From Isoetes taiwanensis (lineage: Eukaryota; Streptophyta; Lycopodiopsida; Isoetales; Isoetaceae), in assembly GCA_021234155.1 (NCBI GenBank), contig JAJEKV010000025.1:3621773-3685772 (forward strand): 64,000 nt of DNA, given 5' to 3'. Each line of letters starts with the position of its first letter. The stretch's first letter is position 1. Below the pieces are notes generated by a model. That model did no database searches. It saw only the letters and a list, made by a program, of their open reading frames with translations, and had not been told where the DNA came from. Shown here piece after piece: positions 1 through 11,589 of the stretch. Made by a program: the position numbers and the translations under genes.

Positions 1-165
1 TTAAGGTTATATATATTTAATTCACAAAATAAAACATATATTATTATATTAAAATACATATTTCACCTGAGAGGGATAGAGAGAAGAGAAAGTTATAAGA
101 GAGAGAAAGGAGATGAGGAAGAGAGTATATGAGAGGGAGAGAGAAAAGAGGGAAGAGATAGGATA
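1..165. repeat. TA-rich tract then GA-rich polypurine tract
   Basis: The first 70 bases are AT-rich with TA runs. From about 70 to 165 the plus strand is almost purely purine (gagaga with gaagag and gggag interruptions). The same tract type precedes most later modules, and its end (gggaagagataggatag before gcacatgg) matches the ends of the tracts at 7.9, 41.3 and 52.3 kb. No gene is visible. Confidence 0.85.
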
Positions 166-530
166 GCACATGGTAGCCCGCAACCGGAGGCGCAGTTTGA
201 GGTCACGAAAGCCGAGAAAGGGGTAAAAGAAAAGGTCTCGCCCATCCTGACGGTGCAGTGCTGAGGCTCAATGCATGATCTCTCACGGGCCCTGCGGGGC
301 CTTGGCCCCTCAAAAGCTCCCCAAGTTTGGGTGGACAAAATTTTTTGGTTTACCACGGACTCAACCTCGACATTGCCCCAACCCCACCTCTACTTGACTA
401 GACCAACCGGCTTTTCTTGAAAGAATGGGAAATTCCATGTTTGGTTAAGGCCGGGCCTAATTAATTCAAGGATACTTCAGGATGTTCTAGGAATGTTCTA
501 GAATCTCTGGAACGTTCCAGAATGCCCGGT
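166..530 (-). mobile_element. tRNA-derived SINE-like module 1
   Basis: This is the first copy of the recurring GC-rich module. On the minus strand the tRNA-like head lies at its right: a B-box-like site at about 358-368 (complement of gactcaacctc) and an A-box-like site at about 398-409 (complement of ctagaccaacc). The body follows leftward with the landmarks ctcaaaagc, ccaagttt and gtggacaaaatttt. The right flank (about 420-530) has the conserved ttaattcaagga block followed by clustered GAA/TTC blocks. It runs straight into the first satellite array. Assignment to SINEs rests on the two promoter boxes and their spacing; no poly-A tail or target-site duplication was found. Confidence 0.6.
510..522. 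promoter_or_regulatory. Perfect three-unit heat-shock element
   Basis: GAACGTTCCAGAA fits nGAAnnTTCnnGAA exactly. It lies in a cluster of related blocks at about 484-525 that includes ttctagaatc. On the minus strand it is about 100 bases upstream of the A box of module 1. Binding by a heat-shock factor is an inference from the consensus alone. Confidence 0.5.
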
Positions 531-2190
531 GCGCTCATGGGTAAGCACCTACTAAAATAGAAAGTTTCACTAAAAACGTAAGTTTTTTGGAACTCTCAAG
601 CGTGATGCTCAAAATAGGAATTGTTCTAGAATGTTCCAGTGCTCACTGCAAGCACTGGCCTTAAAAATAGAAAGTTTTCAATCCAAAAATAGAAGTTTTT
701 GAAAACTCTTGCAAAATGCTCTCAACACGTTCGAATGTTCCGTGCTCAAGTGGGTAAGCACCTCAAATTTTAAAATAGAAAGTTTTTGAAAGACTTTGCA
801 AAATGCTCAAAATAGAATGTTCTCGAATGTTGGATATGCTCATGGGTAAGCACCTCACCAAAAATAGAAAGTTTTAGTCTAAAATACAGAAAGTTTTGCC
901 AAACTTTGTAAAAAACTCAAATAGAATGTAATAAGACATCGTTTCGCATGCTCAAGGTAAGCATCTCACTAAAAAATAGAAAGTACTCTTAGGTTCAGGG
1001 GAACAAAAAGTTTGCTAAAACTTTACAAAAAACTCAAAAATAGAATGGGCAAGGTTCTTAGAATGTTCCAAAATGCCATAGGGCAAACCACCCATGCTCT
1101 AGAAGCACCGGCCTGCAAAATAAGTTTTAAAACTTGCAATGCTCAAAATAGAATATTCGAGGTGATGGGTATGATGTAGTGCGGGTGTTTCCACATTGGT
1201 GATACTTTTAGAACTGATTGATACTTTTAGACCAGGCCTCATGGGCATGTATGAGCATGTTACCCATGAATAATACTTTGTAGGTGCTCATGGGTAAAGC
1301 ACCCGCCTAAAAAACAGAAAGCCTACCTAAAAAATGTAGTTTTTGCCCGACTTTTGCAAATGCTCAAAAATAAATATAAAACTGAATGCTGGCAAGATGC
1401 CCATGGCAAACACCTCAATCCAAAAAATAGAAAGTTTTTTGGAAACTTTGCAAATGTTTAAAATAGAATTTTCTCGAATGTTACGGTGATGTTCAAAGGT
1501 AAGCACTCACTCTAAAAATAGAAAGTTTTAGTCTGCAATAGGGAAGTTTGCTTAAACTTTGTAAAAACTCAAAATAGAATGTCCTAGAATGCTCGCATGC
1601 CCCAGTGGTAAGCATCCTACTAAAAAATAGAAAGTACCCAGTGAATCTAAAAAACGTAGTAAAGTTTGGTAAAACTCTTCCAAAACCTCAAAATAGAATG
1701 TTCTTAGAGTGTTCTAGGATGCTACAGGGCAACCACTCCATGCCTTAGAAGCTAATCCCCAAATGGGCAAGTAAGTTTCCTGAAACCTTGCAAAATGCCT
1801 CAAAATAGAATATTCGAGGTAATGCTTTTTGAATCGTATTTCAAGTGTGGATGGGTATGATGGGTGTGTGTAAGCTTCACATGGGTAATACCGCACTGGA
1901 CATGGCCTTAGAATTGCAGTAGAGGTAGTAGATGTGGCCTCATAGGGCATGTGTGGAGTACAGCTATGAATGACACTTTGTTGGTAATGCAATAGGAGGG
2001 TTGAGTAATATGTGTGAATAAGACTGGAAATACCATGGAGTGAGGATGTGAGTAAGATCCCCAGCAGGGGTGATGAGCCTTGGAATTGGTAGTGTTCCTT
2101 CCCCATGAGTGATACTTTTAGAATTGCAGTAGGCATGTGTGTATATGGACCTTGCATGGTAGATGCAAGTAGGCTCCCCATGGATACTAC
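531..2190. repeat. Satellite array 1, about 100-110 bp period
   Basis: The unit begins at atgctcatgggtaagcacc, then has one or two copies of aaaaatagaaagttt, then gaaactttgcaaatgctc, then aaaatagaatgttc and a GAA/TTC block. Successive starts near 533, 749, 838 and 947 give the period. The last 350 bases switch to a second sub-repeat with landmarks catgagtgatacttttaga, ttggtagt and gcatgtgtgag, which also closes arrays 3, 5 and 6. Copies are degenerate with many small insertions. Reading frames through it are short and not conserved. Confidence 0.85.
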
Positions 2191-2509
2191 CTTAGAGAGT
2201 ATATAAATATATATAGCGTATATGTTATATATATGAGGAGTGATTACAGAGAAGAGAGCATCAGAGAGCATAGGAGAAAGGAGAAGGATGCAGAGAGTGA
2301 GAGAGAGAAGAGAGAGATGTATATATATGGCTAATATATATATATTGCCATATAGCCATATATAAAATGTTATATATATATAAATATATATTTATTGTTA
2401 TTAAATATATATGCATAAATATATTTATTATATATTGTTGTGTATAAATATATAAATATATATGCCTTGTGATATAACAAAAGCATAAATATATATATAT
2501 ATAACAGAC
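2191..2509. repeat. TA microsatellite with a short GA tract
   Basis: TA runs (tatatata with aaat and ttt interruptions) flank a purine stretch at about 2245-2320. No gene is visible. Confidence 0.85.
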
Positions 2510-2615
2510 AGTGCCGCAGATAGCGTATATATTTGCATGGCGGCGACGCTGGCGCGAAGGGCCTACCAAAAGCGCGCTAATGGGGTCCAAATCGAGGCTT
2601 GAGGCCTGGGACAAA
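2510..2615. repeat. Fragment of the module's outer body
   Basis: A GC-rich island has the landmarks gcctaccaaaagcg, atggggtccaaatcgaggc and gaggcctgg. These recur at 7.35-7.52, 13.13-13.31 and 16.21-16.33 kb. No tRNA-like head is present here, so this is a partial copy or a separate body segment of the module family. Confidence 0.6.
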
Positions 2616-3138
2616 GAGAGAGGGTGACATACAGAGAGAGCAGAGAGATAGGAAAGAGAAGGAAAAAAGGGGGGAGAGAGAGGTTTACAGAGTGCTTATA
2701 TATCAGTATTATGAGGAGAGAGAGAGTGGAAAGAGAGAGAAGAGAGAAAGGAGAGAGGGAAGAGAGAGGAGAGAGAGAGGAGATTAACAGAGAGGAGGGA
2801 GAATATATATAAATATATATATTATATATATGTATATAGGCCTATTGATGTATATATACATTTATATATAAAAAGTGTGTTTATGTATATATATAAATAT
2901 ATATATATATTTATTGTTAAAATACCTACATCTATATATATTGCATATATATAAATAGGTATATAAAATATATGTATATATATATGATGTATAAATATAT
3001 GATGTATATATATAAATATATATATATTAATTTGTTACATTTATAAAATATATATATATATAAGCAAATATGTTTATATATAAAATATATTTATATATAT
3101 AAATATATATATATATAACATATATATATATTATATAT
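2616..3138. repeat. GA tract followed by TA tract
   Basis: Polypurine sequence to about 2800 gives way to TA-rich microsatellite with aaatatat and ttatatat interruptions to 3138. Open frames here (RERE-rich on plus, YIYI-rich elsewhere) are low-complexity translations of repeats. Confidence 0.85.
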
Positions 3139-3600
3139 TGCGCCAACGCAAGTATCCTCAAACCCAGTAGTTTAAGGCCTACCTTATGTCCACCTGTTCT
3201 ATGCTGGAAAGCAGGCCCTACTGGCCGTGCCGGCCCTTTCTAGTCTAATATTATAAAAAGAATAAATGGGCCCCGTGATGTATGTGAGTAAGTCCACCTC
3301 TATCGACGGCTAAGGAGGCGCTTAATGCGGTTTTGGATCTGGGCCGCCCAAGGGGCCTTTGGTTCTCAAAGCTCCCAAGTTTGTGGACAAAATTTTTCTG
3401 GTTTACCACTCTGACTTGAACCTCGGATATTACCCCCAAAAAAAACCCTTAATCTCACCACTGTAACAAACTCGGCCTTTCTTTGAAATAATGAGAAGTC
3501 CATGCTTGAAGTTGGTTGGGTCGGGCAATGGAAACTTTGGTTAATCAAGAGTCTCTTGATTTGATCCCAGAACCCTCCAGAACGTTCCAGAAATCCAGCC
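3139..3600 (-). mobile_element. tRNA-derived SINE-like module 2
   Basis: The body starts with gcgccaacgc and includes ggccgtgccggccctttcta, a block shared with modules 3, 12, 15, 18 and 19. The minus-strand B box is perfect here: gacttgaacc on plus at 3413-3422 is GGTTCAAGTC on minus. The A box region at about 3452-3475 is poorly preserved (cactgtaacaaactcgg). The right end has cagaaccctccagaacgttc, an HSE-type cluster, and then enters TA repeat directly with no satellite array. Confidence 0.6.
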
Positions 3601-4365
3601 ATATATATGTTATATATATGAGCAATATATGGTATGTATGCTCTGGTATATATATGTTAAGATTGGTATTATTACATATATTAATAAACAAGTGCCATAT
3701 ATGTCGCTACATATATATTAAAACAGATATTATTATTTTATTAATAAACGTATACATATTATTTATTATTATTTTATTGTTCATATATATTTATATATTA
3801 TCAAGTATTATTATATTTTATTATTATTATTATATTTTATTGGCTTTTATTTACATATTATTGTACTATATTTTTATTTATACATATATTATTTATTACA
3901 TTACAGACATATATATAAAAACATATTGTCCAAGGTTTCATACATTGCCATATATATTAAAAACAGACATATATTTTTATTATTAAAACATTTATTAAAA
4001 CAGTGACATTGCGACATATTTTATTATTATTTGGCACATATTATTATTTAATATACAATGTATACAATATATTATTACTTAATATTACATTATTATTTAA
4101 ACATTATTTTTAATTTTACACACATACTACACATGATCAAGACACACGGGACACACACATTACATTATTTCATTTACTAACGTACATTATTTTACTGTCC
4201 ATGTCATATTGACATTTACCACACAAACATACTTACACATTTTTACACACAAACATTATTTTATTATTTTATTTATTATTATTTATTATTTACTATTATT
4301 ATTATTAAAACATATTTATTATTTTTATTTTACCATTTTGCCCATTAATATTAAACATTAATAAA
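3601..4365. repeat. TA tract grading into ATT trinucleotide tract
   Basis: TA-rich sequence at the left becomes attattatt-rich with scattered catatta and acaca motifs. No gene is visible. Confidence 0.85.
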
Positions 4366-4650
4366 AGGGAAGAGGGAAGAGAGGATATATAGAGTATGGC
4401 AGGAGAGGATGAGAGAGAGGAGAGTATGAAGAGGGAAGAGGGAGAAGAGAGAGGGAGAGAAATAGAGAGGAGGAGAGAAAGATAGAGAGAGAGAAGGAGC
4501 ATGGGGAGGAGAGAGAAGAGAGAATGGGATATATATATATATGAGAAGAAGGATGGAAGAGAGAGGAGAGAGAGATGGGCGATATACGCATATATATATG
4601 GGAGGAATGTATACAGTGGCAGGAGAGTGAGAGGAGAGAAACAAAGAGAT
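4366..4650. repeat. GA polypurine tract
   Basis: The plus strand is purine-rich. It contains gagcatggggagga and gaagaaggatgg, phrases that recur in order inside the 47.5-52.3 kb tract (for example near 48,164, 48,874 and 49,540), so the distant GA tracts share ancestry. Confidence 0.85.
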
Positions 4651-5130
4651 GATATATAGCTTATATATGCATGGGCAGAGTGGCACAGGAGTGGCAGCCA
4701 AGTTGAGTGTACATAAGCAGAGTGCTCAAATACTAAGTGAGCATATAATATATATGCTTTATTTATTATTATTGTCGTCATATATTTTATTACATAAATA
4801 CACTTATGACATATTATTATATACATATACATATGAAAAATATTAATCCAAATATTATTATTATTTATTAATCTATGAGCAGCTTATTATTTACATACGC
4901 TTCCACCCATGTATTTTACAAAATATGTCACTTTCATTTATTGCCACGACGCGATTTTATTAAACTACATATTATTATTATATTTACATTACATCGCATG
5001 CCCATGCGTTATTATTATTATTATTATTACATTATTATTATTATTATTATTATTATATTATTTTAAAACCGTTATTGCCTTGCCGCTATTGCCCATTTAT
5101 TAGACAGAGAGATAGAGAGAGGAGAGAGAG
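4651..5130. repeat. ATT trinucleotide tract
   Basis: Mixed TA sequence leads into long attatt runs (especially 4960-5060), then a short GA stretch at 5101-5130. No gene is visible. Confidence 0.8.
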
Positions 5131-5799
5131 GTGCTGAGGAGGCCGAAAATGAAGCGAGGAATAGTCCCGTGGATGTTCAAACCGAGGCCCTGAGGCCGAA
5201 ATGAAAGCAAGGGTGCAAGAGTAGTGGTCACATGGTGGGTCTAAACCGAGGCAGGCTCAAGGGGCCCAGCCGAATAGGTGCAAAACAGTGCTGGGTCCGC
5301 GGAGTGAGTATGTATGTGAGTGAGTGAGTAAGTCCACCCCCATCAATCCGGCGTGGATGGCTAACGTAAAAGCTGGGCCCGCTAAGTGGGTTCTAATCGG
5401 AGTATACGAGGGGTCGGTTTTATGAATGATAATAAAGAGAGGGCCCTACTGGCCGTGCCCGCCCTTTCTAGCTGCCCATTAATATTATAAGAAAAATAGC
5501 CCCGGTGATGTGTGAAGTTCTGTTCCACTCCATCGGCGGTGGAGGATGCTACCACGGGTTTTGATCTCGCCCGGCGGGCTCCTGGGCCCCTCAAAAGCCC
5601 CAAGTTTGGTGGACAAAAAATTTTTTGTTTACCCTGACTTGAACTCGGACATTGCCCTCTGAAAACCCAATCTCCCCACCTCCCCACTGGTGAATCAGCT
5701 AACTGGCTCTCGAAAACGGAAGTCTCACATTACAGTTACGGGTATCGTAAATAATCCGCTGATGTTCCGGTGACGTTCCGCATCGTTCCTGGGTTGGTG
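5131..5799 (-). mobile_element. tRNA-derived SINE-like module 3 (long form)
   Basis: This long form has an extra left body (ggccgaaaat at 5141, gtgcaagag, ggtgcaaaacagtgctgg, gtgagtgagtgagtaagtc) before the standard body. The B-box region is gacttgaactc at about 5636-5646. The A box at about 5680-5705 is degraded. The right flank has gatgttccggtgacgttcc and aaacttctagaatg. The whole module is paralogous to module 5, 5,722 bases to the right. Confidence 0.6.
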
Positions 5800-6735
5800 T
5801 GGAATCTCTAGGAAAACTTCTAGAATGTCATGGAATGTCCTCGAATCTTCTTACAATGTCTAAAAAATAGAAAGTACCCCCGGTGAAAACTTTGCAAACA
5901 ATCTCAAGGACGTGCTCTGTGACGTTCTGACAGCTCTTAGAATAAGTTCCATAATCCTCAGAATGTCCTAGAATGTCCCAGAATCCTAGAATATTCATGG
6001 GTAAGCACCTACCTAAAAATAGAGAAAGTTTCAAATTAAAAAGTGGTGGAATGTTCCGTGATGTGCTCATGGGTAAGTAATTCCCTACTAAAATAGAAAG
6101 TTTCCGGCCTAAAAATAGAAAGCTTTTTGAAACTCTCTTGCAAATGCTCAAAATAGAATGTGGGTGGAATGCCCCGATGCTCATGTGGTAAGCAACCCCG
6201 CCCAAAAATAGAAAGTTTCACTAAAAATAGAAAAGTTTTTTGAAAACCTTGCAAAATGCCTCAAAAAACAGAATGGTGGAATGTTCCAGATGCCCATGGT
6301 AAGCAATCAATCCAAGAATAGAAAGTTTCAAGATAAAAAATAGAAAGTTTTTTAAACTTTGCAAATGCTCAAAATAGAATGGTGGAATATTACAGATGTT
6401 CATGGGTAAGCACCTCAAATTCAAAAATAGAAAGTTTTGAAACTTTGCAAATGCTCAAAATAGAATGTTGTTGAATGTTCCGTGATGCTCATGGGTAAGC
6501 ACCCTGGCCTAGAAAACAGAAAAGTTTCAAATAAAAATAAAAAGCTTCCTTTAAACTTTGTAAAAACTCAAACGTATCATTCCAGATGCTATAGGGCAAT
6601 CAATCTATGTTCTGGCTAACCCTACCTAAAAGGGAAGCTCTGGTGAAATCCTATTAAATGCACAAAAATTGTAATATTCATGGGCATGTGTGAGCATGCT
6701 TACCTGGGCGAATTCATACTTTGCTGGTAATGGAA
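5800..6735. repeat. Satellite array 2
   Basis: This has the same unit type as array 1, with phrases catgggtaagcacc, aaaaatagaaagtttc, aaactttgcaaatgctc and aaaatagaatg. Here gtggtggaatgttcc replaces the fuller HSE in several units. It is the counterpart of array 4 (11.6-12.4 kb). Confidence 0.85.
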
Positions 6736-7136
6736 CAGAGGGAGGGAGGAGAGAGAGAGAGGAGAGCAGAGAGGAGAGAGAAGAGAGAAAGAAGAGACAT
6801 GGGGGAGGGAAAGAAGAGAGAGGAGAGAGAAGAGAGAGAGGAGAGCCAAAAGAGAGAGGGAAAGAAGAGACAAGAGAGAGAGGAGGAGGGAGAAGAGAGA
6901 TGAGAGAGAGACGGAGGAAACAGGAGAGAGGAGAGAGGAGAAGAGAGAGGGAGAAAGAGAGAGAGAGAGAGGAGGAGGAGATAGAGAAGAGAGAGAAGAG
7001 AGAGAAGAGAGAATAGAGAGCAGAGATATAATGTATATATGGTTATATAAATATATATAATTTATATATATATATATAAATATATATAAGTTATATAAAT
7101 ACAGATGAAAGCGTATAGCTATATAAAATATATATT

Positions 7137-7168
<32 letters not shown>

Positions 7169-7350
7169 AAATATATATATATATATAAATATATATAATT
7201 TATATAGGTATATTGCGGTTAAATATATATTTTATGTTTACACGCATGATGGAGGAAATATATATATTATGTATAAAATAAGTATATATAAATATATGAT
7301 GTGGTACATAAAACATCATGGTATTGTTATATAAATATATATGCAATATA
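6736..7350. repeat. GA tract followed by TA tract
   Basis: Polypurine sequence (6736-7018) is followed by TA-rich microsatellite. The plus-strand Arg/Glu-rich frame of about 108 residues is a translation of the GA repeat and is not accepted as a gene. Confidence 0.85.
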
Positions 7351-7520
7351 TGTGGCCGCCGTGCAGCGCTCTGCCCTACCAAAAGCATTAACGGGGTCCA
7401 AATCGAGCGAAGCCTGGCCGAGCAGGTCGCCGAAACGGCCTACCGAAATGAGGAATACTACAAACAGGTTAGGGCTGGCATGGGTGGGTCCGGCATCACG
7501 GCCTGAGGCCTGGCCGAAAT
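7351..7520. repeat. Outer-body fragment of the module family
   Basis: GC-rich with gccctaccaaaagc, acggggtccaaatcgag, gaggaatactacaa, gcatgggtgggtcc and gcctgaggcctggccgaaa. It is comparable to 2510-2615 and 16,215-16,330. No promoter boxes are present. Confidence 0.6.
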
Positions 7521-7905
7521 GAAAGTGAAGAGGAAAGAGAAGAGAGAGAAGAGAGAGAGAGAGGAATGCGCGAGAGAGAAAGACAGAGAGAGGAGAAAAC
7601 AGAGAGAGAGAGGAGGAGAGAGTAGGAGAGGGGAAGAGATATGGAGAGAGAGAGGGAAAGAGGAGAGAGGAGAGAGGGAAGCAGGATATGGGAGAGAGAG
7701 AGGGAAAGAGGAGAGAGGAGAGAGAGGGGAGAGAGGGAGAGGGTAAAGATAAAGAGAATGAGAACACTGCAGGAGGGAGAAAAGAGGAAAGAGGACAAAG
7801 AGAGAAGAGGAGGGAGACAAAAGAAGAGAGAGGAGAGAGAAGCAGAGACACCTGGGAGAGGGATAGAGAGAAAGAAAGAAAGAGAGAGAAGAGGTAAGAG
7901 ATAGG
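7521..7905. repeat. GA polypurine tract with a specific right end
   Basis: Beyond simple GA it ends with an ordered phrase set (gcagagacacctgggagagg, then gagataggagatagggcaca). The same set appears at 49.80-49.93 kb and 52.23-52.34 kb, so these tract ends are homologous over about 200 bases. Confidence 0.85.
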
Positions 7906-8299
7906 AGATAGGGCACATGGGTGGGCCCAAACTGAAGGGAGGGTCACGGAGGCCTACGAAATGAGGAAAGGAGCAGTAAAAGAAAGGGTATGCCTCAGTG
8001 GAGTGAGTGAGAGTATTTCACGCCCATCGACGGATAAGGAGGCCACGCGGATGCTTGATCCCACCGGTGGGCTCCTGTATTCCCTCAAAGCTCCCAAGTT
8101 TGTGGACAATTTTTTGGTTTGGAATGGATTCTGAACTCGGATTATTGTTCTCAAACTCACCACCTACCACTGTGACCAAATCAGCTCTTTTCTTGAAAGA
8201 ATAAGAACTCCATGCTTAGTTAAGGTGGGGGCCTAATTAATTCATGATACCTAAGATGTTCTAGAATGTTCTAGAATCTTTTGAATGTCCTAGAATGTT
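7906..8299 (-). mobile_element. tRNA-derived SINE-like module 4
   Basis: This is the short form, starting at gggcacatgggtgggccc. The standard body landmarks ctcaaagctcccaagttt and gtggacaattttttgg are present. The B-box region (tctgaactcgg) is at about 8130-8140 and the A-box region (ccactgtgaccaaatc) at about 8166-8182. The right flank has ctaattaattcatgatac and then an HSE run. Confidence 0.6.
8259..8276. promoter_or_regulatory. Four-unit heat-shock element
   Basis: TTCTAGAATGTTCTAGAA is four perfectly spaced alternating units. More partial units follow to about 8303 (cctagaatgttcc). It lies about 80-100 bases upstream of the module 4 A box on the minus strand, and at the entry to satellite array 3. 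Confidence 0.55.
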
Positions 8300-9690
8300 C
8301 CGCATGCCTCATGAGCAAGCACCCTACCAAAATCGTAAAGTTTCAGCCTAAAAAACAGAAAGCTCTTCAAATTAGTAACAGGGTTTTTGAAACTCTTGGC
8401 AAAACGTTCAAAAATAGAACGTTGTGGAATCTGTGTGCCCTTGGGTACACTCGTACTAAAAATAGAAAGTTTCAATCTAAAACAGAAACTTTTTTGAAAC
8501 TTGGCAAATGCTCAAAATAGAATGTTCTCGAATGTTCCGCATGCTCATGGGTAAGCACCCTCACTCAAAAATAGAAAGTTTCGGCCTAAAATAGAAAGTT
8601 TTTGAAACTTTGCAAATGCTCAAAAATAGAATGTTATGGAATGTCGCAGATGCCTCGCGGGTAAAACACCCTCAATCCAAAAATAGAAAGTTTTTTGAAA
8701 CTTTGCAAATGCCCTCAAAATAGAATGTTCTTGGCCAATGTTGCAGATGTTCTGGTTGCAAGCACCACCAAAACAGAATGCCTGTACTCAAAAAACAGAA
8801 AGCCTGTTTAAAACCTGGTAAAAACTCAAATAGAATGTCCTAGGGAATGTTTCCGTGATGCTCTGTGGTAAAGCATCCTCGCCTAAAAACAGAAAGCATG
8901 GTAGTCTGGGTTGAACGAAAAGTTTCATAAAAACTTTGCAAAACCCTCAAAGTAACAGAATGTCTCCAGGAGTGTCTGCATGCCATAGGCAACCACCCAT
9001 ACCCAGAAGCACCTCAATTCTTAAAAGTAGAAAGTTTTGAAACCTGCAAATGCCCGTACCAGAATAGAAGTGATACTCTTGAACTGGTAGTGTTCTCCCA
9101 TGATGATAATTTTAGAAGTGGCAGTAAGATATGTGTGTATATAGACTCTTGCATGGTAGTAGGTGTAGAAAGTTTCAAATGGAAAAATAGAAAGTTTGCT
9201 TGAAACTTTTGTGGAAAACTCAAATAGAATATCTAGGAATGTGTTTCAGATGCTCTTAGGTAAGCATCTTAGTCTTGGGTAAATAGAAAGTACTCTGGTG
9301 AGTCTAAAAACGAAAAGTTTGCCAAAACCTTGTAAAAACTCAAAATAGAATGGGTTCTAGAGTGTTCCAGATGCTATAGGGGCAAACCACCCATGCCCCA
9401 GGAAGCACCCCACCTAAAAAGCAGAAAGTTTCTTGAAACCCTGCAAAATACCCTCAAAATAGAATATTCGGAGGTGATAGAGTAGTAGATGCGGGTCTCA
9501 TGTGCATGTGTGAGTATGTTACCTGCGCTTGAATTATACTTGGTTGGTAATGGAATAGAGGGTTGGAGTAAAGATTCTGTGGAATAAGACTGTGAAATAC
9601 CATGAAAAGTGCGAGATGTGAGTAAGATCCTCAAGGGTGATACTTTGAAATTGGTAGTGTTCTCCCCATGAGTGATACTTCTAGGAAACT
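8300..9690. repeat. Satellite array 3
   Basis: This is a well preserved 100-110 bp tandem array. A clean unit boundary is visible near 8545 (atgctcatgggtaagcaccc). At 8520-8537 a unit holds GAATGTTCTCGAATGTTC, again four contiguous HSE units. The last 220 bases are the gtgatacttt / ttggtagtgttctc closing sub-repeat. Offset to array 5 is about 5,805 bases. Confidence 0.88.
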
Positions 9691-10605
9691 GCAGGGCAGA
9701 GAGAGAAACAAAGAAGAGAGAGAAAAGATAGAGAAAGAGGGGAGAAATAGAGGGGAGAGGGAGAGAGAGAACTAAAAAAGGAGAGAGAGAGGAGAGAGAG
9801 GAGAGAGGAGGATGATGTTATGAACAAGCTTATATATACATTAAGTATATATATATAAAATAAAATTGGTATATATATGCTTCACATTGGTATATATAAA
9901 TTTTGTTATATATATTGTTTTATATATATATATGTATATATATTATATGTATATATTAAAAATATATGTGATGGCTACATATATATATATATATATATAT
10001 TAAACATTGGTGAGACGCCATATATTATTAACGGCCTCAAACATTATTAAGTTGATGTCCATGGCATGACGCTTATATACCACATCACCTTATTATGCCA
10101 CATACAAAGTATTATTAATACATGTATTGTCAAACATATTATTATTATTATTTATTATTATTATTTATTATTCCTGATTATTATTGTGCAGTCAAAATAT
10201 ATATATATATATTATGCACAAAACCGCTTTATTTTAAAACCTTGTTACATAAACATTATTATATACGTTCCATATATATTATTTTACTGATTGCTATTAT
10301 TATTATTATTTTATTATTGCCATTGTTTATTTATTATATGTCATACATGTCATTCTGGTTATTTAAAACATATTATATTTTATTATTTTAAACATACATG
10401 CCTCAGTCATGCCCATTATATTTACATATTTTGCTCAACATATATAATCTACATATACATTATTATTTATATTTTTATTGGCTGTCAAACATATTTATTT
10501 AAAATATTGTTGACAAGATGCTACATACATTATTATATTTATTATTTATTATTTTAACCCAAAATATTAAATATTATTAATATATTTACCAAGCATATTA
10601 GCTGG
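9691..10605. repeat. GA, TA and ATT tracts
   Basis: A short polypurine stretch (to 9815), TA microsatellite (to about 10,010), then ATT-rich sequence. No gene is visible. Confidence 0.85.
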
Positions 10606-10750
10606 ACATTAGAGGAGCAGGAGGAGGAAAGACAGAGGAGGAGAAGAGAAAGCAGCAAGAGAGGAGAAAGATGAGATGGAGGGGAGAAATGTGAGAGAGA
10701 GAGAGGAGAGATAGGAGAGTGTTTCGGAAAGGGGAAAAGAGAGAGAGAGA

Positions 10751-10784
<34 letters not shown>

Positions 10785-10855
10785 GGAAGAAAGAGAGAGA
10801 AAGCAGAGAGAAAAGGGAGTGAGATAGAGATAGAGAGAGTGAGAGAGAGAGGCAT
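10606..10855. repeat. GA tract with an embedded pure TA run
   Basis: Polypurine sequence is interrupted at about 10,751-10,781 by an uninterrupted TA run. Minus-strand Ser/Leu-rich frames across it are repeat translations. Confidence 0.85.
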
Positions 10856-11589
10856 GCATGGAGGCCGAAAATGAAAGGAGTGAATAGTCCCGTGGATGTT
10901 CAAACCGAGGTCCTGAGGGGTCGAATGAAAGCAAGGGTGCAAGAGAAAGTGCTGCCCACAAGTGGGCCCAAAACCCAGGCTGAAGTGTGTCCATAAATTT
11001 GTTTCCAGGAATAGGTGCAAAACAGTGCTGGAGTGAGCATGTGTATGTGAGTGAGTGAGTAAGTCCACCTCATCAATCTGGGTGGGATGGGCTTAAACCG
11101 TGGGTGTGCTGTCGCTGGGTGGGCTCGGTCTCCAGGGGCGCATGCCCTGAGGCCGCAGCCTGAATGAGGTTGGAAGAGCGGGCACCGGCTGTGGGCCTGC
11201 CCTTTCTAGTCTAATATTATAAGAAAATAGCGTCCGTATGTGAGTTCTGTTCTGCCTTCCGCCCATCGTGGCGTGAGGATGCCTGACGGTTTGATCGATC
11301 CTCACTGGTCCGCGGCCTGGCCCTCAAAAGTCCCCAAGCTCTGGTAATGCACCTTTGGTTTAATTACTCTCGACTTCGGAACTCGACATTGTTTCGCAAA
11401 CTCTAAGTACCCTCACTACACTAGACCGCTACTGGGTTTCTTTGAAAAAATGGAAGTTCGGGCTATTATATTAAGGGTGAGGGTCAAATAATTCGCTGAT
11501 GTTCTGTGATGTTCCGTATCGTGGTTGCGGAATCTTCTAGAAACTTCTAGAATGTCGGAAATTCCGGAATTCTTGGCTAAATGTCTAAA
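10856..11589 (-). mobile_element. tRNA-derived SINE-like module 5 (long form)
   Basis: This is the paralogue of module 3, starting ggccgaaaatgaaagg at 10,863. It shares the left body (agtcccgtggatgttcaaac, ggtgcaaaacagtgctgg, gtgagtgagtgagtaagtcc) and the standard body. The A-box region is recognisable (acactagaccgc at about 11,417-11,428, complement of a GGTCTAGTG-type box). The B-box region is degraded. The right flank has gaatcttctagaaacttcta at about 11,541-11,560. Confidence 0.6.

Noticed and set aside
531-1650. gggtaagc in each satellite unit as splice donors, and ctatttttag (minus) as acceptors
   Set aside because: The two signals lie on opposite strands within the unit and there is no coding sequence between them.
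531-2190. CRISPR-like array of regularly spaced repeats
   Set aside because: The period is about 100-110 bp with no unique spacers. The whole unit repeats and copies are degenerate, so it is an ordinary satellite in eukaryotic DNA.
5828-6424. Minus frames in satellite arrays with repeated FLFF-KLSIF peptides
   Set aside because: The peptide repetition mirrors the DNA repeat, frames break between units and no start or conserved length is seen.
2599-7916. Plus-strand Arg/Glu-rich frames (for example 6,690-7,016 and 7,519-7,904)
   Set aside because: These are GA-repeat translations; all three plus frames are open over the same stretches.
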